Shown: positions 1 through 9,506 of the stretch, piece by piece
Position numbering within the stretch: position 1 is the stretch's first letter
Layout: each line of letters starts with the position of its first letter
Assembly (NCBI RefSeq): GCF_016921195.1
Contig: NZ_JAFGYF010000012.1
Coordinates: 1-64,000, forward strand
Source: Cellulosimicrobium cellulans
Lineage (GTDB): Bacteria; Actinomycetota; Actinomycetes; Actinomycetales; Cellulomonadaceae
DNA length: 64,000 nucleotides
Direction: 5' to 3'
The notes under the pieces: generated by a model
Told to the model about the DNA's origin: nothing
Database searches by the model: none
Seen by the model: only the letters and a program-made list of their open reading frames with translations
Translations under genes and position numbers: made by a program

Positions 1-68
1 CGGATGGTAGACGCGGCACCACCACCCACCCCGCCCACCCCAGGCGACCACACGCCGTCGAGCACGAC

Positions 69-194
69 AACCACGGTTCTACCTCGCGCAACCACGGTTC
101 TACCTCGCGCAACCACGGTTCTACCTCGCGCAACCACGGTTCTACCTCGCGCGACCAGGGTTCTACCTCGCGCGACCAGGGTTCTATCTCGCGC
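69..194. repeat. Array A: six tandem 21-bp units
   Basis: Six head-to-tail units of exactly 21 bp share the core GGTTCTACCTCGCG. Units 1-4 begin AACCACGG, units 5-6 begin GACCAGGG, and the last unit (174-194) changes CTACCTC to CTATCTC. There are no spacers, so this is not CRISPR. It lies just beyond the terminator of the large glycosidase gene. An array of the same family, also six units and ending in the same variant, is at 42013-42138. A 21-bp period equals two helical turns, so every unit faces the same side of the DNA. Function unknown. Confidence 0.95.
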
Positions 195-199
195 GGACG

Positions 200-239
200 G
201 GTCTCGCCCCGGTCCGTGGGGACGGACCGGGGCGAGACC
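200..239 (-). terminator. Strong hairpin terminator of the GH121-like gene
   Basis: A perfect 18-bp stem (GGTCTCGCCCCGGTCCGT and its complement) closes a four-G loop. It starts 29 nt beyond the stop codon of the minus-strand gene at 269. There is no U tract, which is common for actinobacterial terminators. Confidence 0.85.
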
Positions 240-268
240 GGTGGTGCCGTGCGGCGCCGGACCGCGGC

Positions 269-3200
269 TCAGCCGCAGGTGGCGGCGTCGTACTGCTCGG
301 TGACGGTCGTCGACCTCCCCTCGGCGTCGGTGGCCACGACCGTGACCTCTCCGGCCTCGACCGACGTCGCCCGTGACGCGAACGACTGATAGGCGTTCTT
401 GGCGGGCTCGACGCCGTTGACGGTCCTGGTGCCGAACGGCGTGTCGAGGCGCACCGTGAGCGGCACCTCGTCGTCGTTCTGCGCGCGGACCGCGACGTAG
501 ACCTTGCCGGCGAGGCAACGAGTCGCCGCCGTGACGGTGATCGTGGGCCCGGCGGGGACGCCGTCGCCCACGGTCAGGGTGAGCGTCGTCGTCGTGGTGC
601 CGGCGGTGCTCACGTAGTCCGGGAGGACGAGGTCGCCCTGGATCACGTACACGCCCGGCGTCTCGACGACGGACTCCTCGTAGTCCCACTCGACGCCGAT
701 CGCCTGGTTGTCGCGCGAGCCGTCGTTGTACGACACGAGGACCTTGGTGGGCAGCCAGGGCTGCTCGCCGACGTCGACGCTCTGCTCGAACTGCTCGGCG
801 CCCTGGATCGAGATGCCGCCCTGCGAGTTCTCCGGCCGCACGTACACCTGGGCCTCGGCGAGGAGGCCGTAGGTCGTGTTGGTGCCGTGGACCGTGAACG
901 GCTCGACGTTGGTCTCCGCCACCATGGCCGGCGTGATGGGCTGCCAGGTGAAGTCGACCGTGCCGCGGCGGCCGCTGGAGTAGACGACGTCGAGCGACGT
1001 CGGCAGCTCGGGCACCTGGCCCGTGACGGTACGCACGATCACCGGGCTCGCGACCGAGTCGACCGTGTCCCCGTTGACGCGCCACCGCAGGATCCCGGTG
1101 CCCGCGCCGCCGGTCTGCACGCCGGTGATGCGGACGCGCAGGTAGCTGGCCTCGACGGGCTCGAACTCGAGGTGGTTGTACGCGTTGCGCTGGAGCGCGC
1201 CCGCGTACGTGGACCCCTCGGTCAGGGTGACGGGTGTCCAGTCGGTACCGTCCTGCGAGTACTCGACCGTGTAGGTGTCCGCGCGCGGCATGCGCGTCCC
1301 GCCGTTGTCGTCGTACCAGTAGATGTCGGTCGACGCGACGAGCACCGGGGACTCCCAGGCGTACCGGATCCACGCCGCGGTCTGCGGGCTCGTCCCGTTC
1401 GCGGGCTGCCCCCAGGTCCCCCAGCCGTTGCCCGCACCGGGGTTGGAGCTCCCGGGCGTCGAGGGTTCGTTGACGCGCAGCGGGTTCTCCCACGACGCCG
1501 ACCCGCTCGTCGTGATCGTCGCGAGCGCGCCGAACTCGGCCGACGTCGCCTTCTCGGTGAGCTCGACCTCGACGTCGCGCTCGGTCGTGAGCTCGCCGTC
1601 GGACGCGGTGAGGCGGAATGTGTACTCCCCCGCGGCCGTGCCCGTGACCGTGGTGGTCAGGGCGTCGGCGTCGCCGAAGATGACGCTCGCGCCCTCGGGC
1701 GCGGAGACCGTCGACCACCCGGAGGTGAGCGTCCCGTCCTCGGGGATGCCGTCGTCGGTCACGGTGCCGACGAGCGTCGTGGACAGGTTGCCGTCCTTCG
1801 ACCGGTCGACGTTGACCGTGACGGTCGGGGCGTCGTTGACGACCTCGGGGACCTCGCGGCCGGAGTCGAAGACCTGGATCTCCGAGATCGCCGTCCAGTA
1901 CGACGGCGTGTTCGTGAACGCGACGCGGACCTTGTCCGTGGTCACGGCCTCGAAGAGCGCCTCGTTGAACTTGGGGCCGGGGATCTTGGGGGCCTTGAAC
2001 GCGTCCGGCACCGTGGTCCAGCCACCCGAGCCGTCGGGCACCTGGATCGAGTACCGCAGCGGCTCGCGGTACCCGCCCGCCTGCCGGTCGCTGACGAACC
2101 AGACCTTGACGTTGTCGAACCTCGTGGGCTCGCCGAGGTCGAGCTCCACGTAGCCCGTGTCGCCCTCCGTGCCGTAGTTGCCCCAGTAGGGCTCGTTGAC
2201 GGTGCTGCCGTCCGTGACCGCGGCGAGCGACACGGGCCGCTCCGTCTCCTCGATCGCGCCCGGCGTGTAGTTCATCGAGCCCGTGCTCCAGCCCGGCGTG
2301 TGGAACTGGCGCCACGGCGTCGGGCGCGCCCCCTGCTGGGTGGCGGAGGACGACAGCTCCGCGCCGCGCGCGAGGTTGTCGGCGTCCTCCGTGAGGTCGA
2401 TGCCCGCGGTCTTCAGGTAGGAGACGACGCGCTGGTCCTCGATCGGGGTGTCGACCGCGGTCGGCAGGTCGGCGCCCTCGTCCGCGACGACCTCGACGCC
2501 GAGGCCCTCGTCGGACTCGACGACCTCGTTCGCGGCCGGGTCGTAGACGAACCGGCCCAGGCCGTCCGCCGCGGCCTTGCGCTCACCGTCGACGAACAGG
2601 CTGTAGCCCTCGCCGAGCCCGTAGTGCGAGCCGTCCTCGTCCCAGACGATCGTCACGTCCTTGCCGTGGTACCGCAGGTTGTTGACCATGAAGTGGTCGT
2701 ACCCGAGGTCGATCGGCCACAGCTCGATCTTGTCGTCGGACCGCGGCTGGATGCCGCCCATGTCCTCGACGTAGATGTAGTTCATGTTGCCGAGCATCAC
2801 GTGGTTCGGGTTGTTGCGGTTGAACGTCTGCGTGCTCGCGTTCCAGTTCGAGTAGTACTCGGCCTGGTTGGGGACCAGAGCGTTGCCGTTCGGGTAGATG
2901 CTCCACGCCATCCAGTCGAGCAGCTTGGCCGCGTACTCGGGCGTGACGTACGTGTGGTCCGGGTCGTAGTGCCGCAGCGCGGACCGCACGCCGCGGTACT
3001 GGACCGTGAAGTTGATGTTCGAGAAGTTGTTCGAGCCGCCGATGCCGAACTTCGCCCGGTCGTACTGGTTGGCCGTGTAGAACGGGAAGATCGGGAAGTT
3101 GTCGCCGTACCGCAGGAAGCGGAAGCCGTCCACGTACTTCTCGGCGTCCTCGACCGGGATGAGGTTCTCGGCGTAGATGTCGTAGAGGTTCGACTCCTTC

Positions 3201-4972
3201 GCCGGGATGAGGTCGCGCTCGGCCTGGCTCAGGGGGTTCTGGTTCCCGCCCGACGTCGCGCCGTGCGACGTGCCGGCGAGGAACATGCGCATCTCCTCGC
3301 TCCACAGCCGACCGAGGATCGCGTCGCGGATCTCGTCGGCGGTCCGGCCCATCTCCTCGACCTTCGCCGGGTCCGCCCCCGCCATCGCGTAGAGCTGGCG
3401 GGCGGCGTCGAACGCCCCCCAGACGTACGCGGACTCGGGCCGCTCGATCGTCCGCGCGCCCGGCGCACCGGCGTCGACCTTGGGGTACCCGAAGCTGATC
3501 GCGTCGGAGTCGTTGCCGGGCATGTAGTTGGTGTCGTAGGCGATGAGCTTGTCGTCGTTGCCGTCGTAGTGCTCGAGCTGGCCCGTGCCGTCGCCCTCGA
3601 AGTACGTCGCGAAGCGCTCGGCGACCGCCGGACCGCCGCCGTGCACGTTGAACGCCTCGAGGCCCGCGGTGCCGAGGTACTGCGAGTAGTGGTTGTTCCA
3701 GCTCGTGTGCCCCGGGCTGTCGAGGAAGGCGGAGGACCCGGACAGCTCACCGATGTTGAGGATCTGCCCGTAGCCCAGGTACGGGTTGCGGATCCACTTG
3801 GTGTCCTGGAGGTGCATGGGCTGGGTGAGCGCCACCGAGTTCTGGTAGAGGTTCACGCCCTCGATCGTCGTCGGGTACTGGTACACGTAGCCCGGCTCGT
3901 TCGCGTCCAGGCTGTTGTACCGCTCGCCCCACCAGCGGTAGACGATCGCCTTCTCGATGGCGTCGTCGGGCACGTCGATGTACGGGATGTCCTGGGCCCA
4001 CTGGCGGTTGAACGCCGTGACGCCGGTGCGGAACGCGTCCGCCGGCGACAGCTCCGCGTACTCGTGGAAGCTCTCGACCGACTCCGGGAGCGTGTCGCTG
4101 GACAGCACGCCGAGCACGGACAGGTCGACCGAGCCGCCCGCAGGGACCGTGACCTCGCGGTCGAGGTTGGTGCCGACGCGCTCGAACCCGGGTGCCTTGA
4201 GCCCGATCGTGACGTCGGACCACGGGGTGTCCACGAGGCCGTTGTTCGACCCGCTCGTCAGGGTCCGCGTCCCGGTGAGCTCGTCGGCGGAGTCCGTCGA
4301 CGTCGTCGCGAGCGGCGAGGCCGCGCGCACCGTGAACGTCACGTCGTTCGCGCCCGGGTTGGTGAACGTGATCGCCGACAGTGCCACGTTGTCGTACGTG
4401 ATGAGCTTCTTGAGGTCGGCGGTGACACCCGTCGAGCCGACCGTGTAGCGCGCCCTCGCGTGGCTCGGCGCGTTGAAGCGCTCCGCGCCGACCTCGGTGA
4501 TCGTCTGCCCGGGCACGGTCACGGTGTAGAGGTCGCCGAGGTTGTTCGGGCCGCCCGCGAAGGCGGAGCCGGCGAACCCCATGACGGCCCAGTTGCTGTT
4601 GCCCCGCAGGTACAGCGACCGGCCGCGCGTCTGGAGCACGTTGTTCCCCGACGTCCCGCTCACCCCGAGCACGCGGTCGAGGTAGTAGTCGGTGCCGCCC
4701 GCGGCCAGGTCCTTCTCGAAGATCGACCCGTGCATCGAGCGCGCCGTCCACGGGACGCCCGGCTCGAGGGCGGTGGCGACCTGGTCCAGGTTCGTGTAGA
4801 CCGGGTCACCGATGTCCATCGAGTCCGTCGTGCCGTCGGTGTAGACACCGACGTCGCTCTCGTTGCCCGGCACCACGTCGGCCTGCGCCGCCGGTGCCAG
4901 TGCGACGCCGGTGGCGGCCATCGCACCTGTCATCGCCGAGGCGACGACCCTTCTCCACGCTCTCCCCGACAT
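269..4972 (-). CDS. Secreted multidomain glycoside hydrolase, GH121-like (beta-L-arabinobiosidase candidate)
   Basis: A 1567-residue exported enzyme. The ATG at 4972 is preferred over an upstream TTG (4978) because GGAGAGG lies 8 nt ahead of it. A signal peptide covers about residues 1-32 (hydrophobic core, then APAAQA). Residues about 35-850 form a beta-sandwich plus a likely (alpha/alpha)6 catalytic barrel. Two F5/8-type-C-like modules (about 862-1035 and 1140-1300) flank a PKD-like domain, followed by bacterial Ig-like repeats and a C-terminal beta domain. Acidic residues in conserved-looking motifs include E371 (TIEGVN), E510/E513 (IERPES) and E750 (IELWP). The GH121 call rests on this architecture and on the GH127, ABC importer and LacI genes nearby, as in the Bifidobacterium HypBA2/HypBA1 system, where the GH121 enzyme releases beta-Ara2 from hydroxyproline-linked arabinan. 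Another barrel family, such as GH63-like, is possible. No sortase motif is seen. Confidence 0.65.
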   Translation of the reverse strand: MSGRAWRRVVASAMTGAMAATGVALAPAAQADVVPGNESDVGVYTDGTTDSMDIGDPVYTNLDQVATALEPGVPWTARSMHGSIFEKDLAAGGTDYYLDRVLGVSGTSGNNVLQTRGRSLYLRGNSNWAVMGFAGSAFAGGPNNLGDLYTVTVPGQTITEVGAERFNAPSHARARYTVGSTGVTADLKKLITYDNVALSAITFTNPGANDVTFTVRAASPLATTSTDSADELTGTRTLTSGSNNGLVDTPWSDVTIGLKAPGFERVGTNLDREVTVPAGGSVDLSVLGVLSSDTLPESVESFHEYAELSPADAFRTGVTAFNRQWAQDIPYIDVPDDAIEKAIVYRWWGERYNSLDANEPGYVYQYPTTIEGVNLYQNSVALTQPMHLQDTKWIRNPYLGYGQILNIGELSGSSAFLDSPGHTSWNNHYSQYLGTAGLEAFNVHGGGPAVAERFATYFEGDGTGQLEHYDGNDDKLIAYDTNYMPGNDSDAISFGYPKVDAGAPGARTIERPESAYVWGAFDAARQLYAMAGADPAKVEEMGRTADEIRDAILGRLWSEEMRMFLAGTSHGATSGGNQNPLSQAERDLIPAKESNLYDIYAENLIPVEDAEKYVDGFRFLRYGDNFPIFPFYTANQYDRAKFGIGGSNNFSNINFTVQYRGVRSALRHYDPDHTYVTPEYAAKLLDWMAWSIYPNGNALVPNQAEYYSNWNASTQTFNRNNPNHVMLGNMNYIYVEDMGGIQPRSDDKIELWPIDLGYDHFMVNNLRYHGKDVTIVWDEDGSHYGLGEGYSLFVDGERKAAADGLGRFVYDPAANEVVESDEGLGVEVVADEGADLPTAVDTPIEDQRVVSYLKTAGIDLTEDADNLARGAELSSSATQQGARPTPWRQFHTPGWSTGSMNYTPGAIEETERPVSLAAVTDGSTVNEPYWGNYGTEGDTGYVELDLGEPTRFDNVKVWFVSDRQAGGYREPLRYSIQVPDGSGGWTTVPDAFKAPKIPGPKFNEALFEAVTTDKVRVAFTNTPSYWTAISEIQVFDSGREVPEVVNDAPTVTVNVDRSKDGNLSTTLVGTVTDDGIPEDGTLTSGWSTVSAPEGASVIFGDADALTTTVTGTAAGEYTFRLTASDGELTTERDVEVELTEKATSAEFGALATITTSGSASWENPLRVNEPSTPGSSNPGAGNGWGTWGQPANGTSPQTAAWIRYAWESPVLVASTDIYWYDDNGGTRMPRADTYTVEYSQDGTDWTPVTLTEGSTYAGALQRNAYNHLEFEPVEASYLRVRITGVQTGGAGTGILRWRVNGDTVDSVASPVIVRTVTGQVPELPTSLDVVYSSGRRGTVDFTWQPITPAMVAETNVEPFTVHGTNTTYGLLAEAQVYVRPENSQGGISIQGAEQFEQSVDVGEQPWLPTKVLVSYNDGSRDNQAIGVEWDYEESVVETPGVYVIQGDLVLPDYVSTAGTTTTTLTLTVGDGVPAGPTITVTAATRCLAGKVYVAVRAQNDDEVPLTVRLDTPFGTRTVNGVEPAKNAYQSFASRATSVEAGEVTVVATDAEGRSTTVTEQYDAATCG

Positions 4973-4996
4973 CACCAAGTCCTCTCCATCGGGAAC

Positions 4997-5012
4997 CGGA
5001 ACAGGTTTCGGG
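4997..5012 (-). promoter_or_regulatory. Candidate LacI operator near the GH121 start
   Basis: On the minus strand it reads CCGAAACCTGTTCCGG, an imperfect palindrome. It resembles elements at 5201, 12900 and 13034, all next to genes of this locus. It sits 25-40 nt upstream of the start codon, between promoter and ribosome binding site. The link to the LacI gene at 13162 is inferred. Confidence 0.4.
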
Positions 5013-5200
5013 ACGACGACGGCGCCTCGCGTCGCGCGGGTGGACTGCCTCGTCCGCCCGCCCCGCTGCGGGACGCGTGACCCTGATCGTCGTGCCGGCT
5101 CGCGCCGCCCCGCGGGCCGGTGGTGACCGGGACCGGGGCCCCGGGTCCCTCCGCGGTGAGGTCGCCAGACGCGAGCCAGTCAACCAGCACGTCCGACCGA

Positions 5201-5217
5201 CCGCAATGGTTTTCGGT
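5201..5217 (-). promoter_or_regulatory. Candidate LacI operator, distal
   Basis: On the minus strand it reads ACCGAAAACCATTGCGG. The ACCGAAAA half is shared with the elements at 12900-12914 and 13034-13050 around the LacI/ABC divergent promoter. Confidence 0.4.
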
Positions 5218-5458
5218 ATCGACTTTGCGGACCGGCCGAGCGGCCGGACAGGACGGACTCTCGGGAAATCGTTGTCTTGAGTGGGAAACGCGGCAGTGAG
5301 ACGCGATCTCAGGAGCGACCGCGACACCGGATGTGACGCCCCACCGAAAGGCTGCTCATATCGCTTTCACTGCTCGTGGGCGTGCGGGGCACGCGGTCGC
5401 CGGCTCGATGACGCGGGTCGCCCGGTCGGGACGTCGGGCCGGTCGGAGCGGGCGACCG

Positions 5459-6268
5459 CTACGCGCCGTCGGCGGGCGGCGTCGTCTCCACCGGAGCCGT
5501 CTCCTCCGCGGGCGGGGCGGTCCCGTCGGCAGGCGGCGTCGCGCCGTCCGCCGGTGCCGTCCCGTCGGCCGGGGCGGTGCCCTCCGCCGGAGCGGTGGGC
5601 TCCGCCGGGTCGGGCGTGGGCGGGGGCGGCTCGAGGAGCGTGAAGGTGACGGGGTCGCTCGTCGCCCCCTCGACGCCCGCGACGCTCACGACCGCGGTGT
5701 AGGTGCCCGGACCCACCTCCGGCTGGTCGGGGGCGCAACCCTCGACGGAGCGGTGCCGGTCCCAGCGGACGAGCTTCGACGGGTCCTCGTCGCCGGTGCT
5801 CATGAGCAGCAGGCGCTCCGTCGTCCCGCAGTGCGCGGACGACCACACGAGCTCGTCCCCGGAGTAGATCTGCACCTGGCGTCCGGCGTCGGAGCCGTCG
5901 ACGAGGCACGGGCGTCCGCCGGACTGCCGCAGCGTGACGCTGAGCTGGACGGCACGACCGGGCTCGTACTCCGGCGCGCTCGTCGTGATGCCCAGATCGA
6001 GCGACGCGGCCGTGCAGTCCTGCGGCGGGCCGGCGGCCTCGGGCGTCGGCGGCGCGGACTTGCCCTCCTGGGCCGTCTCGTCCCCGGCGAGCAGCGGCTG
6101 GACCGCCCGCACGACGACCTGCCCGAGCAGCACGAGCCCGACCACGAGACCGACGAGCAGGGCGAGCGCGACGAGGCGGCGGCGGAGCAGGGCCCCGCGC
6201 GAGGGCCTGCTGGGCGCCCCGGTGCGGGAGCGCGGCCTCGGGGCGCGGTCGGTCCGCGGCGTGCTCAC
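5459..6268 (-). CDS. Membrane-anchored extracytoplasmic protein with Pro/Ala-rich tail, function unknown
   Basis: A 269-residue protein from a GTG start (6268). Residues 1-31 are basic and likely cytoplasmic. One hydrophobic helix (about 32-53) anchors it, with the rest outside the cell. The central part (about 75-215) has three Cys and looks like a beta-sandwich (alternating short strands, an ELVWSSAHCG stretch). The last 50 residues are low-complexity repeats of APADGTAP and TPPADGTAP type, suggesting a wall-spanning tail. It is transcribed away from mutY, which begins 209 nt away on the other strand. No enzymatic motif is visible, and I do not recognise the family (DUF4232-like is a guess). 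Confidence 0.7.
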   Translation of the reverse strand: MSTPRTDRAPRPRSRTGAPSRPSRGALLRRRLVALALLVGLVVGLVLLGQVVVRAVQPLLAGDETAQEGKSAPPTPEAAGPPQDCTAASLDLGITTSAPEYEPGRAVQLSVTLRQSGGRPCLVDGSDAGRQVQIYSGDELVWSSAHCGTTERLLLMSTGDEDPSKLVRWDRHRSVEGCAPDQPEVGPGTYTAVVSVAGVEGATSDPVTFTLLEPPPPTPDPAEPTAPAEGTAPADGTAPADGATPPADGTAPPAEETAPVETTPPADGA

Positions 6269-6477
6269 GGGGTCCTCCGGTGGTGCAGGTGCTGGTGGCC
6301 ACCACGGTATCCGCGCCCGAGGCCGGGCCTCGCGCTGCCGCGCCGACGACCCACCAGGTCGGGGCAGAATGGGTCGTCCCCACGATCCGCGCCGGGACCT
6401 CGTCACGGTCCTGCGCGACCGCTCGCCGGCACGTCGTCGGGGAACGCACCCGACGACCGAGAGGGACGACCGCCGCC

Positions 6478-7401
6478 ATGACCGCCCCGGCCGCGCGCCC
6501 GGCCCGCCCGTCCGCCGCGGGACACGACCCGCACGCGGACCTGCGCGACGCCGTCGGGCGCTGGTTCGCCCAGACCGCGCGCGACCTGCCCTGGCGCGCC
6601 GCGGACCGCACGGCCTGGGGCGTCCTCGTGAGCGAGGTCATGCTGCAGCAGACGCCGGTCGTCCGGGTCGAGCCGGCGTGGCGCGAGTGGATGGCGCGCT
6701 GGCCCGAGCCCGCCGACCTGGCGGCGGCGCCGACGGCCGACGTGCTGCGCGCGTGGGGCCGGCTCGGCTACCCGCGCCGCGCGCTGCGGCTCCAGGAGTG
6801 CGCCCGCGCGATCGTCGAGCGGCACGGCGGCGAGGTGCCGCGCGGCGAGGAGGCGCTGCGCGCCCTGCCGGGCGTCGGCGAGTACACCGCCGCGGCGGTG
6901 ACCGCGTTCGCGCACGGGCGGCGCGCGGTCGTCGTCGACACGAACGTGCGCCGCGTCCTGGCGCGGGCCGTCGGCGGGACCGCGCTGCCCGCGCCGTCGT
7001 ACACCGCCGCCGAGCGCGCGACCGCCGCCGCCGTCGCCCCGCCTGGTGACGAGGACGCCGTGCTGTGGGCCGCCGCGTCGATGGAGCTCGGCGCGCTCGT
7101 GTGTACCGCCCGGGCGCCGCGCTGCGGCACGTGCCCCGTGCGCGACGCGTGCGCGTGGCGCCGCGCCGGGCGGCCGGGCGACGAGCACGCGGCACGCCGC
7201 CGCACGCAGGCGTGGGCGGGCACCGACCGCCAGGTGCGCGGCCGGGTCATGGCCGCCCTGCGCGACGCACCGGGGCCGGTGCCGCGCGGCGTCGTGGCCG
7301 AGGTGTGGCACGACACCGCGCAGCTCGACCGCTGCGTCGCGAGCCTCGTCGAGGACGGGCTCGTCGAGCAGGAGGACGACCTCTACCGGCTCCCCGCCTG
7401 A
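6478..7401 (+). CDS. mutY: A/G-specific adenine DNA glycosylase MutY
   Basis: This base-excision repair enzyme removes adenine mispaired with 8-oxoguanine. The 307-residue protein has the HhH-GPD fold: SEVMLQQT near residue 52, the helix-hairpin-helix LPGVGEYTAAA followed by VDTNVRRVLAR carrying the catalytic Asp, and a C-X6-C-X2-C-X5-C iron-sulfur loop (CTARAPRCGTCPVRDAC). It ends soon after a short winged-helix-like tail, so the C-terminal NUDIX-type 8-oxoG recognition domain of longer MutY proteins is absent or highly reduced, as is frequent in actinobacteria. The ATG is preceded by GAGAGGG. It ends 6 nt from the convergent GH127 gene, and its place inside the arabinose locus looks incidental. 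Confidence 0.93.
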   Translation: MTAPAARPARPSAAGHDPHADLRDAVGRWFAQTARDLPWRAADRTAWGVLVSEVMLQQTPVVRVEPAWREWMARWPEPADLAAAPTADVLRAWGRLGYPRRALRLQECARAIVERHGGEVPRGEEALRALPGVGEYTAAAVTAFAHGRRAVVVDTNVRRVLARAVGGTALPAPSYTAAERATAAAVAPPGDEDAVLWAAASMELGALVCTARAPRCGTCPVRDACAWRRAGRPGDEHAARRRTQAWAGTDRQVRGRVMAALRDAPGPVPRGVVAEVWHDTAQLDRCVASLVEDGLVEQEDDLYRLPA

Positions 7402-7407
7402 CCGGCG

Positions 7408-9393
7408 TCAGACGGTCGGGAGCCAGACCCGCATGGTCGACGGGCCGCGTGCGGCCCAGTCGTGGTACGGCACGAGCCGCACGTCGACCGGGACCGCCGA
7501 CGGCACCTCGACCGGGACAGACCCGCGCGCGGCCCCGGTCCGCCCGGGCGCCCCGCCACGGAGCGGCGCGTACGGCCACGGGGCCGTCGTCGGGTCCACG
7601 AGCAGGCCGCGCACGACCACGCGCCCGTCCTCGTCGCGCGGCGGCACGGCCACGTCGACGCGCAGGTCGGCGACGTCGCGACCGCCCGGCAGGTCGACGG
7701 ACTCCACGCACAGCACCTCGGGACCGCGCTGGACGGCGACGCAACCGCGTACGGCGTCCACGCGCTCGTCGGGCACGAGGAACCGCGGCGCGACGTCGAG
7801 GTCGAGCGTGACGACGCTCCCCGCGCGCAGGTCGGGCACCGCGACGGTGCCCGGGGGCACCTGGCGCGCCGGGCCGTCGTCGACCACCAGCCGCCCGGAC
7901 CCGGACCACGTCGGCACGCGCAGCGTGAGCGCCCAGCGCTCGGGCGCCTCGACGACGCGCACGCGCACGCGCCCGTCCGCGGGGTAGCCGGTCTCGACGT
8001 CGATCGCGACGGGCTCGCCGGACGGCAGCGTCGCCCGCACCTCGCTCGTCGCGTACTGGTGGAGCTGCACGCCGCCGTCGTCGACCGTGGCGAGGTAGCT
8101 GGCGAGGCTCGCGAAGGTGCGCGCGACGTTGGGCGGGCAGCACGACACCTCGAACCACGGCGCGCGCAGCGACGACTCGGCGCGCTTGCTCACCTGGTCG
8201 GGCGCGGCGGGCTCGCCCGGGACGCGCTGGTGGAGCGTGTTCGCGTAGTAGAAGGCGCGGCCGTCGTGCGCGGGCGACGTCGCGACGACGTTGAACAGCG
8301 TGCGCTCCACGACGTCGGCGTACCGGGGGTCGCCCTGCGCGAGCAGGAGACGCCACGCCACCATGACGGACCCGATCGCCGCGCACGTCTCCGAGTACGC
8401 GCGGTCGGGCGGGAGGACGAAGTCCTCGCCGAACGCCTCGTCCTGGTGGTGCGAGCCCTGGCCCCCGGTGACGTAGGTGCGCGCGGCCTGCGTGCGCTCC
8501 CACTGCCGGGCGACCGCGGCGACGAGCTCGTCGTCGCCGGTCTCGACCGCGACGTCGACCGCGCCGGCGGCGAGGTAGTTCGCCCGGACGGCGTGGCCCC
8601 GGAACACGGTGGCCTCCCGCACCGGGACGTCGTCCTGGTAGTAGGAGCGGCCCCACTCGATGTCCGCGAGCGTGCCGTGCCCGCGCCGCTCGACGAAGAG
8701 CGCCGCCTGCCGCACGTAGCGCGGCTCGTCGAGGGCGCGCCCGAGCTCCGCGAGCGCCACCTCGACCTCGGCGTGCCCGCAGACCCCCTGGATGCCGTCC
8801 GGGCCGAACGCCTCGCACACGTGGTCGGCGGAGCGGCGCGCGACCTCGACGAGGAGGTCGTCCGGGTGCCCGGTGCGGGCCCGCGCGACCGCCGCCTGCA
8901 TGAGGTGGCCCTGCACGTACAGCTCGTGGCCCCACTCGAGGTCGGTGTACCGAGCGTCCTGGCCGGGGTTGCCGAACTTCGTGCACAGGTAGCCGTCCGG
9001 TGCCTGCGCCGCCGCGACGCGGCGCACGATCGCGGCGAACCGGCGCTCGAGCGCGTCGTCCGGCCGGCGACCGAGCTCCCACGCCATCGCCTCGAGCAGC
9101 TTGTACACCTCGGAGTCGCTGAACTCCCGGCCCCGCCGGGTCGTGGCGACGTCGCCGCGCACGACGGCGTCGAAGTTGCCCAGCCAGCCCTCGGCCTCGA
9201 GCCAGTGCTCGATGTGCCCGAGGGTCGCGGCGCGGTTGACCTCCTGGCGATCGGCCCAGAACCCGCCCGTGATGCGCACCTGCGCCAGCCCGAGCGGCTG
9301 CAGGCGCCCCGTCGCGGGGACGACCGGGCGTCCGCCGTCGGTCGGGCGGGCGCCGGTCCCGGTCGTCCGGGGCACGGTCGGGGTCGTGGTCAT
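7408..9393 (-). CDS. GH127 beta-L-arabinofuranosidase
   Basis: A 661-residue protein without signal peptide, so intracellular, that should split beta-L-arabinofuranosyl disaccharides into arabinose. The fold is an (alpha/alpha)6 barrel followed by beta-sandwiches. The family's unusual zinc site is intact: E335 and C337 in SETCAAIG, and C418-C419 in SCCPPN. These correspond to E338, C340, C417 and C418 of Bifidobacterium HypBA1, where a zinc-bound Cys is the nucleophile. The ATG follows GGAGGTG. It is the last gene of an importer operon (binding protein, two permeases, then this gene, 113 nt downstream of the second permease), so import and hydrolysis are co-expressed. It is paired with the secreted GH121-like enzyme upstream in the window. 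Confidence 0.92.
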   Translation of the reverse strand: MTTTPTVPRTTGTGARPTDGGRPVVPATGRLQPLGLAQVRITGGFWADRQEVNRAATLGHIEHWLEAEGWLGNFDAVVRGDVATTRRGREFSDSEVYKLLEAMAWELGRRPDDALERRFAAIVRRVAAAQAPDGYLCTKFGNPGQDARYTDLEWGHELYVQGHLMQAAVARARTGHPDDLLVEVARRSADHVCEAFGPDGIQGVCGHAEVEVALAELGRALDEPRYVRQAALFVERRGHGTLADIEWGRSYYQDDVPVREATVFRGHAVRANYLAAGAVDVAVETGDDELVAAVARQWERTQAARTYVTGGQGSHHQDEAFGEDFVLPPDRAYSETCAAIGSVMVAWRLLLAQGDPRYADVVERTLFNVVATSPAHDGRAFYYANTLHQRVPGEPAAPDQVSKRAESSLRAPWFEVSCCPPNVARTFASLASYLATVDDGGVQLHQYATSEVRATLPSGEPVAIDVETGYPADGRVRVRVVEAPERWALTLRVPTWSGSGRLVVDDGPARQVPPGTVAVPDLRAGSVVTLDLDVAPRFLVPDERVDAVRGCVAVQRGPEVLCVESVDLPGGRDVADLRVDVAVPPRDEDGRVVVRGLLVDPTTAPWPYAPLRGGAPGRTGAARGSVPVEVPSAVPVDVRLVPYHDWAARGPSTMRVWLPTV

Positions 9394-9506
9394 GGCAGCA
9401 CCTCCGGAGGCGGCGGCGCCGCCTCGTGGTTCGTCGGGTCGTTCGTGGGGTCGGTCGACGGGGACGCCGGACGGCGTGGGCCCGACGGGACGAGGGGCGT
9501 GGGTCG

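Larger units (their letters stand above)
4973..5458 (-). promoter_or_regulatory. Upstream region of the GH121-like gene
   Basis: This 486-nt gap has no convincing gene. It holds the ribosome binding site and two candidate LacI-type operators (4997-5012 and 5201-5217). Several antisense open frames cross it but look like shadows of GC-rich sequence. Confidence 0.6.

Noticed and set aside
69-194. CRISPR array
   Set aside because: The repeats are directly adjacent, with no unique spacers and no cas genes in the window. The same holds at 42013-42138.
4-303. Open frame through the 21-bp array with a repeated TTVLPRA heptapeptide
   Set aside because: Any 21-bp repeat gives an open frame of seven-residue repeats. 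The frame has no ribosome site or non-repeat domain, and array B translates differently in its flanks.
887-5080. Very long open frame on the plus strand opposite the GH121-like gene
   Set aside because: It encodes Arg/Ala/Val-rich low-complexity sequence with no domain, whereas the minus strand has a signal peptide and clear domains. It is a shadow of GC-rich codon bias.
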